Positions 31,413 through 44,239 of a DNA stretch of 64,000 nt are shown piece by piece. The notes below the pieces were generated by a model. It was given only the letters and a program-made list of their open reading frames with translations. It ran no database searches and was not told the origin of the DNA. Made by a program: the position numbers and the translations under genes. The first letter of the stretch is position 1, and each line of letters opens with the position of its first letter. The DNA is from Tulasnella sp. 424 (lineage: Eukaryota; Basidiomycota; Agaricomycetes; Cantharellales; Tulasnellaceae): assembly GCA_019633425.1 (NCBI GenBank), contig WSUB01000112.1:1-64000 (forward strand). The letters run 5' to 3'.

Positions 31413-31849
31413 TCTGTTTAACGTTGGTATAGAGGCCACGGTCAACCTGCACGCGCGGCAAGGGGTTTTGAATCCCGACAAGGGACCCCGGAGGCGCACT
31501 TGCTACCCCATGTCACTGCTGTCTTCGCCGCCGCCGCCGCCGCCGCCGCTGCCCACGGAGAGCGACGTTTGTTGCTTGGACTTCTCGTCAATCGCTCCCC
31601 TAAAATCGGCAATCCGAAAAACACTCGATGAGGGCCATTATTACCATACAAATTGATGCCTGCCCGCATCCTTGAGGATAAGATTGCCCGTTTTTCAGCT
31701 TGTAACAGTAAAACTGAATGAAGATTGAACTTGTATTGTTTACTGACGGAAGGAACGGGATCCACGCCGAAGACACCGTTTCAGCACAGCTTTCGCCTCT
31801 GGTGTTGCTCTCCGCTTGGCAAGTAAGTGATCAGGAGGTCGAGTACGCC
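31413..31849. other. gene-free stretch after the F4 breakpoint
   Basis: This is unrelated sequence following the truncation. It includes a CCG-type trinucleotide tract at about 31531-31556 and, near 31755-31800, a partial copy of the 155-bp unit of 19424-19730. No gene is seen. Confidence 0.4.
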
Positions 31850-32289
31850 ATGAGGCTGTACGTTTCGGTCGCGAAGATCAAGCACGCTCTTACCGTAGGA
31901 TGCCCTCTCATGCGAGTTTACTCAAAGAGGAACGGTCCTCAGAGCAGTTGATGACTTCTGCGTCATCCTCACGAAAATGATTGTCATAATTAGTAACCTC
32001 TCGGGCGAGACTCACTCTGCGTCTGGGCCCCGAGACTCCCATCCTCTGGATAGCAATCGAACATGCCAAGTACACTGTTCGGTCCTAATCACATCGCGAG
32101 CCTGCATTCAAATTCTCTGTTCTTTGCGTCTTTGAACCTCAGCGTTGGCACGTTGGGCGGTCCGGCCCGGCGGTCATGTGATTTTAGCCGACGGGGACGA
32201 ACCGAATTTGAAAACTTCCGACGACTAGCTGACGAAAAGCCCCATGCAAGGAACAATAATGATTGACGCATAAAATCGTAGCGGGACTA
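31850..32289 (+). repeat. duplicated upstream block shared with 52208-52640
   Basis: From GAGGCTGTACG...TTCGGTCGC onward, this block aligns with the F9 upstream region to the gene start (TTTACTCAA, CAGAGCAG, GATAGCAA, GAACATGCCAAGTACACTG). It marks the left end of the F5/F9 duplication unit. Confidence 0.7.
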
Positions 32290-32296
32290 TGAGTCA
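32290..32296 (+). promoter_or_regulatory. TGAGTCA element upstream of F5
   Basis: Heptamer 155 bp before the F5 ATG, in the same context as in the other group A copies. It also forms part of an in-frame upstream ATG (32289) with an open frame into the gene, so a longer N-terminus is formally possible. Confidence 0.4.
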
Positions 32297-32450
32297 GAAA
32301 CTTGAGTCGATTTCATGGTTTTTGCCGACCGCCGGAACCTTTCAGGAACCCCGAGTTTTAAACTCCGCTTTCGAACAAAGATCTTCCAGACTTCCGACCA
32401 CGCTTCTCCCTTGCATTGCCTCCACCCCACCCCTCCCTACCTCATTAGCC

Positions 32451-35400
32451 ATGGTTACCACAAGAGGAAAGACGATCAAGTTCGAGTTGGACTCTAGCGA
32501 AGGCGAACTAGATGGTGAGAATAACGTCGAAAAACCTGGTAAGCGACCGGAAAAAAAGCTTATGACGCACGTTTATTTCGAGGCTCCTTTCCCTGACCTC
32601 CGCCCCTCCCCACCCTCTTCTTCGTCTGACAGTGAAACTAGCTGCAAAACGTCGACGGACCAAGAAAGCAAAGTCTGAAGATGACGATCTCGCTTTTGCC
32701 CCGAGTTCGTCGTCGGGGAAGGGCAAGGACAAAGCAACCCCGGATCAGAACGTGCTCATCACCCGCCGTGGCGGCAAAGGTGGAAAACTTCGAGATTTAA
32801 TGAACATGCCCGTCGATATCTTCACCGAAGTATGCTACTCTCAGTACCTTGTTGAGCATCGAGCTGATCAGCTCATACTCTATTAGGTTTGTTCCTACCT
32901 CGATCCCTTTGACCTTCGTCGTCTCGCTCTTACCAGCAAGCGCCTGTGGGATATCCTCATGACCAAAGAAGCAAGGCATATATGGAAGATCGCTCTTGAC
33001 TCTGTCCCCGATCTTCCCGAATGTCCGACCGACCTGAACGAACCGCAATATGTTTGTTTGCTATACTCTTCTGAGTGTTATACTATCGTAGGTTCGGCCC
33101 ATGCTTGATTTTACCTGAGTATTGACAGCATGGTCTTCTAGGGGTGCACCGGTCGCGGTACGAGGGCGGACTGGTATTTCCGCGTTCGCTTCTGCACAGC
33201 TTGTCATGATGCCAAGTATGTCGTATATCTCGCCTTTCCCCAAAGTTTCTTTAATCCATTTGGGCATGTGCATTAGCATGGCCAATGAATGGGCGGTGCA
33301 GCGTGACAGCCAGTTGGGCCTAAATGTCAAGTACAACATATGGTCTGTGATCAGGTATTTCTGCGAAAGTTCTGAAGGTGAGTCTCTCTCTCTATCGGTC
33401 TGAGCTGCTTCTCATGCGGCGCCCTGTCTAGTAATGTCTATGGCGAGAAGTTACCGTCGAGGTGGGTACCGTCGGGGAGGACGAAACGAAGACAAGCACA
33501 TCTACGTCGACGAAGTCAAGAAATTGGTATCCCAATATGAAGCCCTCCCTCAAGCAGAAATTGAGGAATACTTGTCGCGATTAAGAGAAAAGCGAAACTA
33601 TCGTATCGAGGTCGGAAAATCCCCTTCTCGATGAGTTATATTTGGCCTCAGTCTGCTAACCGAAACGTACTTGCCAACGACTTACAGACCGGGAAGGCCA
33701 TGCTGAAGTGGAAGTGCAACCAACTTGCTTCTCGTGCCGATGACATAGCAGCGGAGAAGTCCGCTCGCTTTGAAAGGTACTGGCTCTTTCTCCGACCTGA
33801 CGTATCCTCCACTGACTGTCTCTACGACACACTCTTTTTTACAATATAGTATCAAGGTCAAACTTCTCGATATGGGTTGGGATGAGAACGATTTTCCAAT
33901 TACCAACAAAGATTTTAGAGACCTGGTCTTCAAGGATCAAAAGCTCACGCCGAAAAGTGAGTCGTTCGACGCGCCCTGCCGCTGCACTTCCTTTGAGCGC
34001 TCGACTGACCTCGCCCACTTTTCCGAATTCGCGCAGTCTGGCAAAACATACAGCCGAAGCTTGAGCCCCTTCTGCAAGCCAGCCGAACCGAGCGCCTCGA
34101 AGATGAAAAGATGGAGCGTCAATACACCCGAGAAAACGCTATTCGCAAATTCTATCACCAAATTGGACGGGAAGTCATGGACCTTCCGTTTGAGGTCTCT
34201 AACATGGGCTCCTTCCTCCCAAGCCTCTCCGAGATCTCCGCGCTTCCGTCAGTCAAACCGCTGCTCGAGGCCGACACGGAGACTGTCACTGAGGAGCAAT
34301 GGATCGAAGTCGCGCCTGATGTCAGGCTGGTGGTTGTTAAATGGTGGAGAGACACGCTCAGACGAATGGTGGATGCCTTGGAGAACGGCACGACGCAACC
34401 TCCCAACGAGACCGACAAAGGAGATGAAGGAACGGCGAGCGCGAAGACGGAGACGCAACCGGAGACTGGGGGAGAGATTTCGAGCAATATCGACGAGATG
34501 AGAACCAAGTTATCCTACGCGACGTCGGTGTTTTATTGCAGGTCCTCCTGGTGCAAGAGGATATGGTGGTTCCCCTACGGCATGAGGCATGGCGTGTCGT
34601 ACCATAGCTCCTACAAAATCAACGAACTTCTAGAGCAAGTGCGGCCACTTCAACCTGAAGGTCAAGAGTTGGTGAAGCGATTGGTGAAGGATTTGAAACT
34701 CGATCCTACGGTCAAGTCTTCGGAGATCGTCGTTGAGGACCAAAACCAGAAGACCTTTTTGTGCACCAGGTGCGACGAGAGGACTGCAAAGCACATGAAT
34801 TTTACCGAGTTGGTGCGTTCAGTTGGATGGTTTTATCTGATTTTATTTTTGACTCGCGGGGGCTTGTTACTAACCTGTATTCTCGTAACGCCGCCAGATC
34901 GAGCACTACCTTAATGTCAAAAAGTGGTTCGACGAAGTCACGGAAGCCGTCCGAACCCAACCAGATTCGTGCTACCCTTCACGAGCCGTCAACAGCGGGC
35001 TTCCGAAGATCGTCAACGACCACGACTGGATTTCCAACGACGCGTTGCTAGTTCGGCAAGACGACGAGGAGACGAAAAAGACGGTGCTGGAGCTGCAGAA
35101 GGCCTTCCGTAAAGAGTGTTTGACCGACCCTGCTTATGATACGCAAGGCATTGGAGGGGAGGACCTAGAGAAGAATCCGGGGCGAGAGGTTATCAGGTGT
35201 TGCAAGTTGTGCCCGAAGACATACGCACCGGATGTGAGTTTCCCCTTAGACTCTCATCATCTCTGCCCGGGCACTGATTAAGGCTCGCTTGACAACTTAA
35301 GCCTTGCAACACTAGAAAGCTCGAGTTCCACATTCGGTCGAAGTAAGTTATTTGGTTCAGATGTGGAGGTTCGGACAGATTCGCTGATGCTCTGCTCTGT

Positions 35401-35484
35401 TACAGGCACGACAAGGAACCCGACCTGGAAACCGACACGACGTTAGAGAGGTTTTATCCGTCGAACCCGTGCCCTTTGTGGTGA
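32451..35484 (+). CDS. F-box/zinc-binding protein F5 (group A, complete)
   Basis: Same twelve-exon plan as F3, with ATG at 32451 (MVTTRGKTIKFELDSSEG). F-box exon 2 ends MPVDIFTE, and the next exon opens CSYLDPFDLRRLALTSKR. The cysteine module GCTGRG...FCTAC is present. Exon 6 begins MSMARSYRRGG, as in F9 and unlike the SAPRR form of F3, F7 and F8. The large exon starts IWQNIQPKLEPLLQASRTERLE. The Glu/Thr linker is short. The pairs FYCRSSWC/CTRC and the finger CKLC...HIRSKH are kept. It ends NPCPLW, one residue longer than the other copies. No frameshift was seen. F5 and F9 form a sub-pair within group A. Confidence 0.88.
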
Positions 35485-35998
35485 AAGCTCTTGGCCCTAC
35501 AACTCAGGAAGTGCGTACAGTCTGGGGCATTCCAAGTGGCTTCCTGGCTTTTGAAAGAAGGGCATGTATTTTAATATCGTCGTTTCTGTATCCCTGTTTC
35601 TCTTCGTTTCTTCTTTTTCTCTTTTCCTACTCCTTTACCTTACCGCTGTACTGTATAACACTGCTTATGTCTAGATGCTTTGTTTATTCCACGGTTCACC
35701 CATCAGTAAGGGAAACGCCATGCAAAGCGGCTTGCTGGAAGCGTCTGCCTCCGTTTGCGGTCTTTTTGTCCTCTAGATTGCAATTGGGCATGCCAAGTGC
35801 ACGGTTTCGGTCCAATGTAGGTCCTTTGGTATAACATGCTTTCGAATTCTCCGTTCCTGCGTGTGGAATCCGAACGTTAGGTCCGGGCGATCGCGATGGT
35901 CATATGGGCTGTTGTGGCCCGTGGTCCATGCGTTCCCCGTCTGCGACGAACCGAATTTGGAAACCTCCGACTCTTGGACGAGGATCGCAGCGGGACGA
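35485..35998. other. intergenic F5-F6
   Basis: Duplicated 3' flank of F5 (pyrimidine-rich tract near 35575-35650), then the duplicated 5' flank of F6 (ACGAACCGAATTTGGAAAC). No other gene. Confidence 0.45.
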
Positions 35999-36005
35999 TG
36001 AGTCA
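35999..36005 (+). promoter_or_regulatory. TGAGTCA element upstream of F6
   Basis: Same conserved heptamer and context as in the other group A copies. In F6 a nearby base change creates a new ATG at 36015. Confidence 0.35.
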
Positions 36006-36014
36006 GAAATTTGA

Positions 36015-39000
36015 ATGAACTTGCCGCCCGCCGGAACCTTTAGTTTCAAACTCCGCTTTTCCAAACTTCCGACCACGCTTCTCTCCTCCATCTCCTCTCC
36101 CCCCTTCCTACCTCATTGGCTATGGTTTCCACAGGAGGAAAAGATCAAGTTCGAGCTGGACTCCAGCGAAGGCGAACTAGTTGGTGAAAAAGATGTACAA
36201 CAACCTGGTAGGCAACAGAAAAAAAAAGCTTATGGCGCGAGTTTGTTTGCTCCCTTCCCTGACCTCCGCCCCTCCCCACCCTCTTCTTCGTTTGGCAACG
36301 AAACCAGCTGCAAAACGTCGACGGACAAAGAAATCAAAGTCTGAAGACGACGATCCCGCTTTTGCCCCAAGTTCGTCGTCTGAGAAAGGCAAGGACAAAG
36401 CAACCCCGGATCAGAACATGCTCATCACTCGCCGTGGCGGCAAAGGCGGAAAACTTCGAGATTTGATGAACATGCCCGTCGATATCTTCACCGAAGTATG
36501 CTACTCTCAGTCACTTGTTGAGCATCGAGTTGATCAGCGTTTGACCCTGTTAGGTTTGTTCTTACCTCGAGCCTTTTGACCTTCGTCGGCTCGCTCTTAC
36601 CAGCAAGCGCCTGTGGGATATCCTCACGACCAAGGAAGCGAGACATATATGGAAGACCGCTCTTGACTCTGTTCCCGGTCTTCCCAAATGTCCAACCGAC
36701 CTGAACGAACCGCAATATGTTTTTTTTGCTATATTCTTCTGAGTGTTATACTATCGTAGGTTCCGTCCATGCTTGCCTTTTCCTAGATATTGACAGCAAG
36801 GTTTTCTAGGGGTGCACCGGTCGCGGTACAAGGGTGGACTTGTATTTCCGCGTTCGCTTCTGTACAGCTTGTCACGATGCCAAGTATGTCGTATATCTCG
36901 CCTTTCCCTGACATTTCTTTAATTCATTTGGACATGTGCATCAGCATGGCCGGTGAATCCGCGGTGTATACTGCCAGTCAGTTGGGTCTAAAAGTCGAGT
37001 ACAACGCATGGCATGAGATCAAGTCTTTCTGCAAGAATTCCTCTGGTGAGTCTTTCGTTTTATCGGTCTGAGTTGCTTCTCATGCGCCGCCGTGTTCAGC
37101 GGTGTCTGCGCCGAGCGGGTACCTCCGGGGAGGACGAAAGTACATCTACGTCGACGAAGTCAAGAAGTTGGTATCCCAATATGAAGCCCTCCCTCAAACA
37201 GAAGCTGAGGAATACTTGTCGCAATTAAGAATAAAGCGAAATTATCGTATCGAGGTCAGAAATCCCCTTCTCGGTGAGGTATATCCGGCTTCAATCTGCT
37301 AACCCAAACGGATTCGGTAGACTGAGCAGGCCATGCTGCAGTGGAAAAGCAACCAACTTGCTTCCCGCGCCGACGACATAGCAGCGGGGAAATCCGCTCG
37401 GTTTGAAAGGTCTGGCGTATTCTTACGCCCTGTTGTGCCCCTTGGTTAAACCGACTATCTCTGCGACCGGTTTTTCTCCCTCCTTAGCATCAAAGTCAAA
37501 CTCCTCGAGATGGGTTGGGATCAGAAAGATTTTCCAATAACGAACAAGGACTTTAGCGACTTGGTCCTGAAGGATCAAAAGCTCACCCCAAAAGGTGAGT
37601 CGCTCGACGAAGCTTTTCACCGCTGCACTACCTTCGAGTGCTTAATTAAACGTCTCCACTATCCGATTTCGTTAGTCTGGCAAAACATCAAGCCCAAGCT
37701 CGAGCTGCTTTTGGAAGCGAGCCGAGCTGATCGCCTCGATCGGGAAAGGAGGCAGCGTCAAAGCAATCGCAAACACGCCATACGCAAATTCTATAGCCAA
37801 ATCGGGCGGGAAGTAATAGGTCTTCCGTTTGACTGTCCTCTCGTCAGTTCTTTCGTGCCGAGAGTCGACGAGATTCCGTCGATCAAACCGCTGTTGGAGG
37901 ACGATACGGAGACGGTCACCGAGGAGCAGTGGATCGAAGTCGCGCCCGACGCCCAGTTGGTCGTTCTTAAAGGGTGGAGAGACACCCTCAAACTGTTGAT
38001 TAACCACCTAGAGAACGGCGCGATGTCGTCGTCCAACAAGGCCCACAAAAAGGCTAAAGGGGTGGCGAGCGGGAAGACGAAGACGAAGGCGGAGACAAAG
38101 ACAGAGCCTGGGACGGAGACCGAGACCGATACCGAGGAAGAGATCTTGAGCTCTATCGACGCCATGAAAACCAAGTTATCCTATGCGACATCACTGTTTT
38201 ATCGCACATGCGAATCCTACAGGAGGGCTTGGTGGTTCCCCAAGAGCATACGGCACGCCCGGCCGTCCCACCACCGCTACAGCCTCAATCAGCTTCTGGA
38301 TCAACTGCGGCCAGCTCAGCCTGAAGTACAAGAACTGGTGAAGCGGTTGCTGAAGGATTTTGGACTCGATCCTGAAACGGTCAAGGCTTCCGAGATCGAC
38401 ACGGGGGACCAGAACCAGAAGACCTATTTGTGTGTGAGATGCCACGAGAAGACCGCAGAGTACATGACTTTCCCTGAGTTGGTGCGTTCTGCTGGATTGG
38501 GATCCTCCCTCCCCCTCCCTTTGTGTCTAGCTCATGTAGATTCGGTTCTGACGAATATTCTGCTCTCGCACCTCTAGATCGAGCATTACCTTAATGTCAA
38601 AAGGTGGTTCGACAACGTCACGGAAGCCATCCGAACCCAACCGGATTCTTGCTACCCTTCGCGACCCGTCAACAGCGAGCTATCGAAGATCGTCAACGAC
38701 CACGACTGGATTTCCAGCGACGCGTTGCTGGTTCGGCAAGACGACGTGGAGACGAGAAAGACCGTGCTGGGGCTGCAGAAGGCCTTCCGAAAAGAGTGTT
38801 TGACCGACCCTGCTTGCGATACGGAGGGCATCGGAGGCGAGGATTTGGAGAATCATTCGTGGCGAGAGGTTCTTAGGTGTTGCAAATTGTGCCCGAGGAC
38901 GTACGCACCGCCTGTGAGTTTCCCCCTAGACTCTGATCATATCTACACGGGCACTGATCAAGGCTCGCTTGAACAATTTAAGCCTTGCAACACTAGAACG

Positions 39001-39162
39001 CTCGAGATCCACATTCGGTCGAAGTAAGTTGTATCATTCAGACCCGGAGGTTCGGACGGATTTGCTGATGCCCTGCTCTGTTACAGGCACGGCAAGGAAC
39101 CCGACCTAGAAACCGACACGACGTTGAAAACGTTTTATTCGTCGAACCAGTGCCCTTTGTGA
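36015..39162 (+). pseudogene. F-box protein F6 (group A), frameshifted
   Basis: This is a degenerate group A member. The usual ATG (36122) is followed by a 2-nt deletion, so it no longer leads into KIKFELDSSEG. A private ATG at 36015 does read into that frame (MNLPPAGTF start). The acceptor before exon 2 is lost (CAG changed to CAA), though an AG 11 nt downstream keeps the frame. In the F-box exon, after EPQYV, TTTGTTTG has become a run of eight T, a +1 frameshift at about 36720. The exons after that point remain open, including the large exon from about 37675, CVRCHEK, CKLC and HIRSK, to the stop at 39162. Recent inactivation is likely. Confidence 0.75.
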
Positions 39163-39404
39163 AAGCTTATAGCCCTACAACTCAGAAAGTGCGAACCGTC
39201 CGGGGCATTCCAAGTGGCTTGCTGGGTTCCTGGCTCTCGAAAAGAGGGGCATATATTTTAATATCGTCGTTTCTATATCCCCGTTTCTCGTCGTTTCTTC
39301 TTTTTCTCTTTTCCTTCTCTTTGACCTTGCCGTTGTGCTATATACTGCACCGCTTACGTTTAGAGGTTTCTTTTAGTCCAAGTGCTGGTTGAATTCATCA
39401 GCCG
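39163..39404. other. 3' flank of F6
   Basis: Duplicated 3' flank (AAGTGGCTTGCTGGGTTCC, then the TTTAATATCGTCGTTTCTAT tract). No gene. Confidence 0.45.
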
Positions 39405-39855
39405 TTATCCTCACGGTGCTCCTCGTAGCACCGAGTTTATATGTTAGGCGAAGCATCACTTGGCTTAGGATATTGTATTTGCCAAACTATGTAAACAACC
39501 TTGCTGAGGAAGCTTTCAATTGTATCATGTCACCAGGTAGATCCGTTCGCAAACCTGTTTCTCAAGCTCTGCCCAGCAAGCTGAGCAAGTGCGAAGGGAT
39601 GTTCTATAAAGAGCGATGTCCGTCTGTTAGAAGCATCCATCGTGTGCAAAGTGCCAATCTTCTATCATTGTGAGCTGCTCAGGCGAAGGCGCGGGAAGGA
39701 GTCGCAGTTCGGTTAGGCTTTGGACGAACGTGCCTCTGTCTGTGGTCATATGGGTTGTTGTGACCCGTTCCCCGCCGGCGACAAACCGAATTTGGAAACT
39801 TCCGACTCTTGGACAAAAAGCCCCCAATTGCAATTGAGTAATGGTAGCGGAGCTA
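39405..39855 (+). repeat. duplicated upstream block shared with 47106-47541
   Basis: This aligns with the F8 upstream region from GCCGTTATC onward (TCACGGTGCTCCTCGTAG, CTCTGCCCAGCAAGCTGAGC, AAGCATCCATCGTGTGCAAA). It defines the left end of the F7/F8 duplication unit. Confidence 0.75.
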
Positions 39856-39862
39856 TGAGTCA
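39856..39862 (+). promoter_or_regulatory. TGAGTCA element upstream of F7
   Basis: Heptamer 123 bp before the F7 ATG, in the conserved block shared by group A genes. Confidence 0.4.
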
Positions 39863-39978
39863 GAAATTTGAATCAATTTGCCACCCGCCGGAACCTTTAG
39901 TTTCAAACTCCGCTTTTCCAAACTTCCGACGATGCTTCTCCCATCTCCTCCACCCCCACCCCCCTTGCCTCACTGGCC

Positions 39979-42900
39979 ATGGTTACCACAAGAGGAAAGA
40001 AGATCAAACTCGAGCTGGACTCCAGCGAAGGCGAATTAGTTGGTGAAAAAGATGTACAACAACCTGGTAGGCAACCGGAAAAAAAAAGCTTATGGCGCGA
40101 ATTTGTTTGCTCCCTTCCCTGACCTCCGCCCCTCCCCACCCTCTTCTTCGTTTGACAGCGAAACCAGCTGCAAAACGCCGGCGGACCAAGAAATCAATAT
40201 CTGAAGATGACGATCCCGCTTTTGCCCCAATTTCGTCGTCGGAGAAAGGCAAGGACAAAGCAACCCCGGATCAGAACATGCTCATCACTCGCCGTGGCGG
40301 CAAAGGTGGAAAACTAAGAGATTTGATGAACATGCCCGTCGATATCTTTACCGAAGTATGCTACTTTCAGTAACTTGTTGAGCATCGAGCTGATCAGCGT
40401 TTTGACTCTGTTAGGTTTGTTCTTACCTCGACCCCTTTGACCTTCGTCGGCTCGCTCTTACAAGCAAGCGCCTGTGGGATATCCTCATGACCAAGGAAGC
40501 GAGACATATATGGAAGACCGCTCTTGACTCTGTCCCCGATCTTCCCGAATGTCCAACCGACCTGAACGAACCGCAATATGTTTGTTTGCTATACTCTTCT
40601 GAGTGTTATACTATCGTAGGTTCCGTTCATGCTTGCCTTTACCCATGTATTGACAGCAATGTTTTCTAGGGGTGCACCGGTCGCGGTACGAGGGTGGACT
40701 GGTCTTTCCGGGTTCGTTTCTGTACACCTTGTCATGATGCCAAGTATGTCGTATATCTCGCCCTTCCCCTGACATCTCCTTAATTAATTTGGGCATGTAA
40801 ATCAGCATGGCCAGTGAATGGGCGGTGCAGAATGACCGTCAGTTGGGTCTAAATGTGAAGTACAACACATGGCAGGAGATCAGGTCTTTCTGCAAGAGTT
40901 CCTCTGGTGAGTCTTTCTCTCTATCGGTCTGAGTTGCTTCTCATGCGCCGCCGTGTCCAGCAGTTTCCGCGCCGAGAAGGTACCGTCGAGGCGGACACCG
41001 AGGACGAAACGAAGACAAGCACATCTACGTCGACGAAGTCAAGAAGTTGGTAGCCCGATATGAAGCCCTCCCTCGAGCAAAGGCTGAGGGATACTTGTCG
41101 CAATTAAGAGCAAAGCGAAATTATCATATCGAGGTCGGAAAATTCCCTTCTCGATGAGGTATATCCGGCTTCAATCTGCTAACTCAAACGGATTTGGCAG
41201 ACTGGGCAGGACATGTTACAATGGAAAAGCAACCAACTTGCTTCCCGTGCCGAAGACATAGCAGCGGAGGAGTCCGCTCGGTTTGAAAGGTACTACTGGC
41301 ATATTCTTACGCCCTGCTTTGCCCCTTGGTTAAACCGACTATTTCTGCAATTCCTTTTCCCCCCCTTGCAATAGCATCAAAGTCAAACTTCTTGAGATGG
41401 GTTGGGATGAGAAAGATTTTCCAATAACGAACAAGGACTTTAGAGACTTGGTCCTGAAGGATCAAAAGCTCACCCCGAAAGGTGAGTCGCTCGACGAAGC
41501 TTTTTACCGGTGCACCACCTTCGAGCGTTTAATTCAACCTCTCCACTATCCGATCCCGTTAGTCTGGCAAAACATCAAGCCCAAGCTCGAGCTGCTTTTG
41601 GAAGCGAGCCGAGCCGATCGCCTCGAACGGGAAAGGAAGCAGCGTCAAAGCAATCGCGAAAGCGCCATTCGCAAATTCTATAGCCAAATCGGGCGGGAAG
41701 CCATGGGTCTTCCATTTGAGGGCCCTTTCTTCAGCACCTTCGTCCCAAGCTTCGAAGAGATCTTCACGCTTCCGTCGATCAAACCGCTGTTGGAGGACGA
41801 TACGGAGACAGTCACCGAGGAGCAGTGGATCGAAGTCGCACCCGACGCCCGGTTACTCGCTCTTACAGGGTGGAGAGAGACCCTTAAGCGGTTTACTAGC
41901 CACCTGGAGAACGGCGCGATGTCGTCGTCCAACGAGACCCACAAAGAGGTTGAAGGAGCGGCGAGCGCGAAGACGGAGACGAAGGCGGAGACAAAGACAG
42001 AGCCTGAGACGGAGACCGACACGAAGACCGAGACGCAGACCGAGGAAGAGATCTTGGGCTCTATCGATGCCATGAAAACCAAGTTATCTTATGCGACGTC
42101 AATGTTTTATTGCAGAGGCGGCTACTGCAAGAGGGTTTGGTGGTTCCCCAACAACATAAAGCACGCCAGGTTGTACCACGACTGCAACAGCCTCAATGAG
42201 CTTCTGGATCAACAGCCACCACTTCAGCCTGAAGGACAAGAATTGGTGAAGCGGTTGCTGAAGGATTTGGGACTCGATCCTGAAACGGTCAAGGCTTCCG
42301 AGATCCACACAGAGGACCAAAACCAGAAGACCTATTTGTGTACGAGATGCCACGAGAAGACCGCAAAGTACATGACTTTCCCTGAGTTGGTGCGTTCTGC
42401 TGGATTGGGATTCCCCCCCCCCTCTGTTTGTCTCTGGCTCATGTAGATTCGGTTCTGATGAATATTCTGCTCTCACACCTCTAGATCGAGCACTACCTTA
42501 ATGTCAAAAGGTGGTTCGACAACGTCACGGAAGCCATCCGAAACCCACCGGATTCCCGCTACCCTTCGCGGGCCGTCAAGAAAGAGCTACCGATGATTGT
42601 CAACGACCACGACTGGATTTCCAGCGACGCGTTGCTGGTTCGGCAAGACGACGAGGAGACGAGAAAGATCGTGCTAGAGTTGCAGAAGGCTTTCCGAAAA
42701 GAGTGTTTGACCGACCCTGCTTGCGATACAGACGGCATCGGAGGGGAGGATTTGGAGAATCATTCGTGGCGAGAGGTTCTTAGGTGTTGCAAGTTGTGCC
42801 CGAGGACGTACGCACCCCCCGTGAGTTTCCCCGAGACTCGGATCATCTCTGCACGGGCACTGATCAAGGCTCGCTTGAAATTTAGCCTTGCAACACTAGA

Positions 42901-43065
42901 AAGCTCGAGTTCCACATTCGGTCGAAGTAAGTTCTATGGCTCAGATGCGAAGGTTCGGACGGATTCGCTCATGCCCCGCTCTGTTACAGGCATGGCAAGG
43001 AACCCGACCTGGAAACCGACACGACTTTGGAGACGTTTTATTCGTTGAACGAGTGCCCTTTGTGA
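39979..43065 (+). CDS. F-box/zinc-binding protein F7 (group A, complete)
   Basis: Twelve-exon group A gene, with ATG at 39979 (MVTTRGKKIKLELDSSEG) and stop at 43065 (ECPL). F-box: MPVDIFTE/CSYLDPFDLRRLALTSKR. In the cysteine module FCTAC has become FCTPC, with both cysteines kept. Exon 6 is of SAPRRYRRGG type. The large exon VWQNIKPKLELLLEASRADR carries RERKQRQSNRESAIRKFY, a medium Glu/Thr linker (about 41970-42046), FYCRGGYC and CTRC. The finger CKLC...HIRSKH is intact. The intron before the large exon has no stop and is a multiple of three, so an unspliced message would stay open there. It pairs with F8 in sequence and in upstream flank. Confidence 0.87.
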
Positions 43066-44239
43066 AAGCTTTTGACCCTACAGCTCAGAAAGTGCGAGCC
43101 GTCTGGGGCATTCCAAGTGGCTGTTGGTTCCTGCCTCTCGCAAAGAGAGGCATATATTTTAATATCGTCGTTTCTATATCCCTGTTTCTCTTCGTTTCTT
43201 CTTTTTCTCTTTTCTTTCTCCTTTACCTCCACCGCTTGACAAAGTCAATGCGAGTCAAGGAACCGTCGGTCCGAAGAAGTCTACTTCAGTCCCAGGACAT
43301 CTGCCCGAGATATACCTTGCATCGACAGATATCTTTTTCTGGATTTACCCTTCTCCCAAACATTTTTGCTCCCATAGTTTTGTATTTGATGGAGTTGGAT
43401 TTGGAGGTTCTCTTTCTCCCTATACGACTTCGATTTGGAACTATTTTCTTCTTTTGGACATGGATAACTGGAGGGGAGGGGTTGCCGAACGGGATTGTGT
43501 AACGAACGCGTCCTTGCTTTTTGAATCGGGTGGTGCTCGAGAGAAGTCTCGCGTCGAAAGACACCGAAGGACTTGAAGGGCGCCTTTGGATGTGGGTTTC
43601 CCTCCGGTAGTCGTTTGCACGGCTTATTACCGAATCGTCGTCAAATCGACACTCATGCCTCAGGCTGAGGAGATTCGGATTCAATGCCGGTCCAATCGCT
43701 CATAAGTTCGACTTGTCAGCAGTCTGGAACCTGCTCTCGGCGTGGACCTCTAGATCTCTCATCCCGTGGGGAGAAGGTACCGCAGTGCTGCATTTACCGC
43801 CTTCAATCACGTCGTTTGAGGGGGTTGGAGAACTGTGAAGGAATCCAGGCACAGCGGCAACAGGCGACAGACAGTCGATATACAGAGTTGGGGTGTTAAC
43901 CTGATATATATGGACAAAGTTGTGCATAACTTGAAACACGTTGCTCTGTATCATCTACTAAAAGAGGCTCATCAATGGCTGGATTATGTACAGACACCCG
44001 TCGCATATTCTCGATCAAGACATTGCGGCGCTCCCTAATCCTGATGTTTGTTCGTGCGATGCACGTGCGCGGCGGAACCCCGACTCCAACTTGCTGAGAA
44101 GACTCCATCACACGGCGACTCCCGCGAGCGCGTGACCGAGTCATTTCGAAGAGGGTGTAGAGGGGACGGCTTTTTATCCCCTCTTACCACACCAACCCCT
44201 CAAATCCTCGATTCGCAGCCCCCTCCCCGGGGAGCTCCT
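43066..44239. other. intergenic F7-K2
   Basis: The duplicated F7 3' flank runs to about 43230. The rest has short open frames on both strands (for example 43286-43684, minus) without domains or splice support. No gene is called. Confidence 0.35.

Noticed and set aside
43286..43684. 132-codon minus-strand frame downstream of F7
   Set aside because: It partly overlaps the duplicated 3' flank region and has no domain or homologous frame after the other group A genes.
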